Positions 59,309 to 64,000 of a stretch of DNA of 64,000 nt are shown here, piece after piece. The notes beneath the pieces are model-generated. The model made no database searches. It was not told where the DNA came from and saw only the letters and a list, made by a program, of their open reading frames with translations. The first letter of the stretch is position 1. The number at the start of each line of letters is the position of its first letter. Source of the DNA: Diatrype stigma (taxonomy: Eukaryota > Ascomycota > Sordariomycetes > Xylariales > Diatrypaceae); NCBI GenBank assembly GCA_022225965.2, contig JAKJXP020000003.1, positions 124,001 to 188,000 on the forward strand. Reading direction: 5' to 3'. The position numbers and the translations under genes are program-made.

Positions 59309-60230
59309 TATACCGGACTTTAAGGGTTCGTTTTTTTAAAGCAGCATTAAGCTTGGAAAATTTTTTTTTTATTCGTAAAGCTTTAAAAAATTTATTTGCA
59401 ATAAGAAATGCAAAAAATTGATTTTATTGGGCGTTAATTATGGCAATATATTCGAATATCGTAAGGCTAATTTAATTTTAATTAATACCGCATTTTATTT
59501 TTTATCGTTATAATATTTAGCTATTGCTTTTTAAAAAAGCTACAAGAAAACGCGAAATCGATATTTAAAAAATTGCAACTTAAAAAAAAAACCTTTAAAT
59601 AAAAAGTTATAATGTTTTAATTCAAAACCAATAACGGCCTAACGATATAGCTTATATAAAATTAATATACGTATTAATCGGCATATTAATTATTTATATA
59701 TTTTATATTATTAAATTGCGCATTTCTTATTTAACTTCTTGGAATTAAGATATTCCCGAAAACGAATTTATTAATGTACAGCCTTAATAATTTACTGCAT
59801 AAACCAATTATAAAACTAAATAAAGATATTGCCCGAATCCGCATTTATTGGAATATATTCGGATCGTAAAATTTAAATATTCAATTAATTTATTTAATAA
59901 AAAAGCAATAAAATACATAATCGAATAAATACCTTTATAACGTTTTTGCATAATATGGCAAATTCCGCGTTTTTTAGTTTTAAAGGCTAATTTGCCTTTA
60001 ATTTCTTTAAAAATAACTTAATAACGTTATTTATAAACAAAATAATCCGATCAAAAACTGCTATAATAGCTTATCGTTCGTAAGTAACATCTTAATAAAA
60101 ATAATAATTTTTTTTTCTTTATTTCATTTAACGGATTCCCAATTTTCCTAATTCATAAATCGAACCGTAAATGCGATTTCATATTTTTGGGCTATTTATA
60201 ATAAATATTTGCCTTTCGTTTTTTTATAAG

Positions 60231-60254
60231 GGATTAATATATCGATTAATACGT
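60231..60254 (+). repeat. 12-bp repeat doublet
   Basis: Two 12-bp units, GGATTAATATAT then CGATTAATACGT, carry the ATTAATA core in the same orientation as the 59.3 kb array. Confidence 0.65.
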
Positions 60255-60569
60255 TAATAAATAATATTTACAAATCGTTCTTAATTTATTAATTAATAAT
60301 TATTATTTAGCGTTATATTTTATCGTTATTCGCGTTTGGATTGTTTTTTATTTATTTTTTTCGGACACGTCGTTGCTTGGCCTTTATAACAGCTTTACGC
60401 TTTTTAATTATCTTTTATTTTTCGCTTAATCTGGCCGTACGCTTATGCGTCTTTGTAGTATTAAGGTTATTTAATAGTTCGTTATTAAGCTTACGTCGCT
60501 TAAATTAATTAGCCGATAAAGGATCGAAATTATTTCGCTTTTATAAGGGCGCCATGTTATTATAAAACA

Positions 60570-60593
60570 AATTAATACGCGGATTAATACGTA
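60570..60593 (+). repeat. 12-bp repeat doublet
   Basis: Units AATTAATACGCG and GATTAATACGTA repeat the ATTAATACG core 12 bases apart. Confidence 0.75.
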
Positions 60594-62058
60594 ATAATCC
60601 GCCAAAAATATAAATACGAAAATATTTCCAAAATGCATTAAGCAAAATAACAAATTTAATTAAAGCAATTAATGCAATCGTAAAAACCATAACATTAAAT
60701 AAAACTTATAAAGAAATAAAATTTTTTAAAAAAACCTAAAAACCTTATTTTTATGCCCGAAAAAAAGAAAATTCCTATTAAAATAAGTATTAACAAAATG
60801 CTTATAAATTATTTTAATATTATAAATCGAAAATTAACGTATTATTGGCGATATAAGAATTTCCGAAAATTTTTGTTATTAAAAAAAATAAATTGCGGTT
60901 ATTACGGAACGAAACGCATTAATATAAAATTAAAATAAATCTATCGGTTAAATTTCGAATATTCATTTATTTTATAAATACGTTTTAATATTTAAGGAAT
61001 TAATTAATAATAAATAAAAATTAATAGCTAATTATGGAAAATAATTTACATTTATTACTTTAAATAAATTCTTAATAAAATGGAAATCCTTAAATATAAT
61101 CGTAATCCTTTTCGCATATATAGCACATAATTAATTGCATATAAATATTAAAATTAATCTTTTTTTTGCCGCTTTTTATAAAGCAATTAATGCTAATACT
61201 TAAATATAAAACTAAATCTTTTTTGTATTTATTATTATTTTCTTTATTAATTTTTAAAAAAACAGCCTTAAAATATAAAAATTAATTATACGTTAAAGCT
61301 TTTTAATTTCGTAAAAGGTAATAATTAGCATTTATTAAATCGTATTAATTAGCATATTAATTATTTAAAATTTATTACCTAATTTAAAACGACGTCGACG
61401 TTATTAATTATTAGGTTTGGCATAAGCCTTGCGTTTAATAGCTAAATCTTTTTTTGGCTTTGCCTTAATACGCGTTTTATTGGGCCTATATTCGTTTATC
61501 TTATTAGATAATTCTCGACGTTGCTAAATAAAATGCAAAATATAAGTTTTAATAACGAATTTGATAGCTTTTATTATAAATAAATTATTTCTTTTATAGG
61601 TTTAAATATCGGCGTAAATATTTTGAATTTCTTAATCGTATGCATATTGCCGAAAAAAAGTAATTGCTAATTAAGATTCGGATATTTCCTTAATTGTTTT
61701 TTCGTTTGTTTACGGTAGTATTTTTGGTTTAATAACGGGCGGCATTTTGAAATAAAATATATAAGAAAAGGTTTAATATGTTAAAAATAAAAAATAGCGC
61801 TTCGAATATATTATACTAAACGGAACTAACGTATTAGTTTTATTCCGAACCAATAACATACGATTATATACAAATAAACAAGTTTTACCTTTATAAATAA
61901 CATTCCCGTAAGCATTTCCTTTTTATTTGCTTTATCGATATAAAGAATGGAAAAAAAAAATACCCAATTAAATAATTTCCCATATTTTTTTTTATTTTCG
62001 AAGTTATTTTCGAAATTATTTAAAAAAAGCCTTATTAATAAGTTTATATTATAACATT

Positions 62059-62424
62059 ATGTCGGCAAATCCTAATAATAAATGCCTTCTTCAAAATATC
62101 GACGACTCATCTTCCGAACGAAGAAATAAAATGAACCAAAAACGGAGCTTTTTAAACGAATTTGGATTAAGCCCTTTTAAAAAAAACATAAGCTTATTAT
62201 CCGGTTCCGAAATAAAATATACAATACCAAAACGTATTAGCATTTTCGATTTTACCGCTAATATCTTCCGCAAATTAAATATCTCGAACAAAAAGAATGC
62301 ACCTTATAACGCTAAGGAAAAAAATAAATTTCGCATAATTGCCATAAATAATTTACCTTTATCGAATAATTCAAAACGAACCGGCTTTATATTAAACGTA
62401 ATAAAAAACCCAATATGTTATTAA
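62059..62424 (+). pseudogene. Open frame of 121 codons inside the AT-rich block
   Basis: An uninterrupted ATG-to-TAA frame of 121 codons, rich in Lys, Asn, Ser and Ile, stands out where other frames rarely exceed 60 codons. I recognise no domain. It may be a remnant of an element protein whose codons were poor targets for RIP. Confidence 0.3.
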
Positions 62425-63636
62425 TATATTAAAATTATAAAGAATAAATTTTAAAAATAATAAATAATAACATTTAAATATAAAGCAATAAAAGCAAAAA
62501 AAAACGAACGCATAAAAAAAGCAAAGGAAGTAATTAAAATTAATCAAAAAAAAGGCCGAATTAAAAATACCGAATAAATATATCCGATAAATCGCATTTT
62601 TAAAATTAAATAACGAACTAATATATAAAAAGAATTTAACGAAAAAGCAATAATTAAAAAAACGGCTTATAATTATATATAAGCAATGCCGTATTACTTT
62701 AAATTATTCCAAAAATGCTGCGACAACTTTAAGTAATAGCATATTCTTTTTACGAAGTTATTAAGTATTAACGAAATATAAAAAGGCCGCAAAAGCCGTT
62801 AAACGAATAACGATAAGCGATGTATTAATATATTTATCGTTAATAAATTCCGTATTAATCCGCATATTAATTATTATACATTAAAAATAAAATGATTTAC
62901 GATTTAATAAGATATTATTAATCGAAAACCGCTTAATTTTAAATATATAAATTTTTATATGCCTATTATTTAATTGCATTACCGATTTCCATTTTAAGGC
63001 CTTTATTAATTATTTGCATCTTAATTTTCCGTTACCTTCGTTACGTATATTACGAAAGCGTTATAATAAATATGCCGAAACGATCGTTAAAAAAAAGCTT
63101 AAAGACATTATCGAAGATTTTTATATTAACGTAACGCATAATATATAAATTAATTCCGGACTTGTATGGAATTTTTAAAATATATACGTACATTTCGTTA
63201 ATAAAAAATAAAATCCTAGATACGTTTTTATTAACATATACCCATGCGATAACAAAAAAACAAAACCAAGTACTAAAAAAATCTATAAAGTATTAAATAA
63301 ATACGATTTTGCCGTACGGTTTTAAGTAATTACGGTAAACGGCGGGCTTAATTTTTCGATTAAGTATATACGAAAGTTCCTAATTAAAAACCGTAAATAA
63401 TTAAATATAAATTCCAAATAAATCGAAAACGTAAGCCATTTTTATTGCTTTTTTTATGTATTACAAATAATTAATAAAAACATTTATAAAGGGCTTAGCA
63501 TTAAATAAGCCAAAAGATCCGTAAAAAATATAGGAAAAAAAGTAAAAAAGAACGAAAACGACAAGGTTAAAATATTTAAGATTATTCTTAATAACGTGGC
63601 TAATACTTTAAAGAAAATACGTATTTAATTCCATTT

Positions 63637-63672
63637 TGCGTATTAATTTGCGTATTAATTTACGTATTAATT
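63637..63672 (-). repeat. 12-bp tandem repeat, three units, opposite orientation
   Basis: Units TGCGTATTAATT, TGCGTATTAATT and TACGTATTAATT follow each other without a gap. The core CGTATTAAT is the reverse complement of the 59.3 kb unit. Confidence 0.9.
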
Positions 63673-64000
63673 TAAATTTTAAATGCAATAAATAATGACG
63701 TATATTAATTTTAATACTAAGCGTTAAAAAAAATTTACGGCCATTAAATAAAGGCTTATAAATAATAAGCTTTTATAGCTAAATCGTTATTTAAAGCTTA
63801 TTCGTAACATCCGCATAAAATAAAATTCCATTATATTAATATTAATTCGAATATACGTTTTATGAATAATAATTGAAAAATATATATTGGAAAAACATTT
63901 AAAAAAGAAAATCAAAATTACGAAAGCGATATTATAAATCCTAAGTTATATCATTAATATTATTAAAATTTTTATTTACTTAATAAACCTATTCGGTTTT

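Larger units (their letters stand above)
58441..64000. mobile_element. AT-rich, RIP-like block, probably decayed transposable element
   Basis: A sharp switch to very AT-rich DNA runs to the window end. C survives mostly in CpG while CpA and TpG are scarce: in 63301-63360 I count seven CpG, no CpA and one TpG. That is the footprint of RIP, which turns CpA into TpA and CAA/CAG codons into stops. Almost no open frame is longer than 60 codons. Lys/Arg-rich readings near 61400-61500 (minus) and 62059-62424 (plus) may be remnants of element proteins. I cannot name the element family, and the block continues past the window. Confidence 0.7.

Noticed and set aside
60753..60938. 61-codon Lys/Asn/Ile-rich frame in the AT-rich block
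   Set aside because: It is short and compositionally expected in such DNA, with no motif.

Overview
This window looks like nuclear DNA of a filamentous ascomycete (Pezizomycotina). Nearly all genes are split by short GT-AG introns (about 47-203 nt). The families are fungal: a Zn2Cys6 regulator, a highly reducing polyketide synthase, fungal rhodopsin-like membrane proteins, an SRPK-like kinase, Sgt2 and an HMT1-type ABC half-transporter. The right end is a very AT-rich block with the dinucleotide bias expected from RIP (repeat-induced point mutation). All exon boundaries were inferred from GT/AG sites, reading-frame closure and family motifs; no transcript data were available.

Layout: (1) 0.3-9.8 kb holds an SRPK-like kinase, an aldo-keto reductase of the pyridoxal-reductase type and a 907-residue low-complexity fungal protein. 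(2) 10.6-23.2 kb is a first accessory block: a Zn2Cys6 transcription factor, an EthD-domain protein, a UbiA-superfamily membrane prenyltransferase or terpene cyclase, a rhodopsin-like seven-helix protein, a cytochrome P450 and a small secreted, possibly GPI-anchored protein. (3) 23.2-32.6 kb is a 9.4 kb stretch without convincing genes, rich in short tandem repeats. (4) 32.6-38.9 kb carries two housekeeping-type genes: an HMT1-like vacuolar ABC transporter with an unusual PAM2 plus RGG tail, and Sgt2. (5) 41.3-57.8 kb is a second accessory block: an eight-exon reducing PKS (KS-AT-DH-cMT-ER-KR-ACP, no release domain), a divergent alpha-oxoamine synthase, an MFS exporter and a second rhodopsin-like protein. 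(6) 58.4-64 kb is an AT-rich, RIP-like block with recurring 12-bp repeat doublets.

Working model (inference): the PKS makes a reduced, C-methylated chain on its ACP, and the adjacent PLP enzyme releases it by decarboxylative condensation with an amino acid, as Fum8-type enzymes do for sphinganine-analogue metabolites. The MFS protein exports the product. The UbiA/P450/EthD group resembles a terpenoid module of the fumagillin type. Whether the two blocks form one pathway, split by the HMT1 and Sgt2 genes, or two separate ones cannot be decided from sequence alone. The two rhodopsin-like proteins, one in each block, are compatible with a shared origin but do not prove it.
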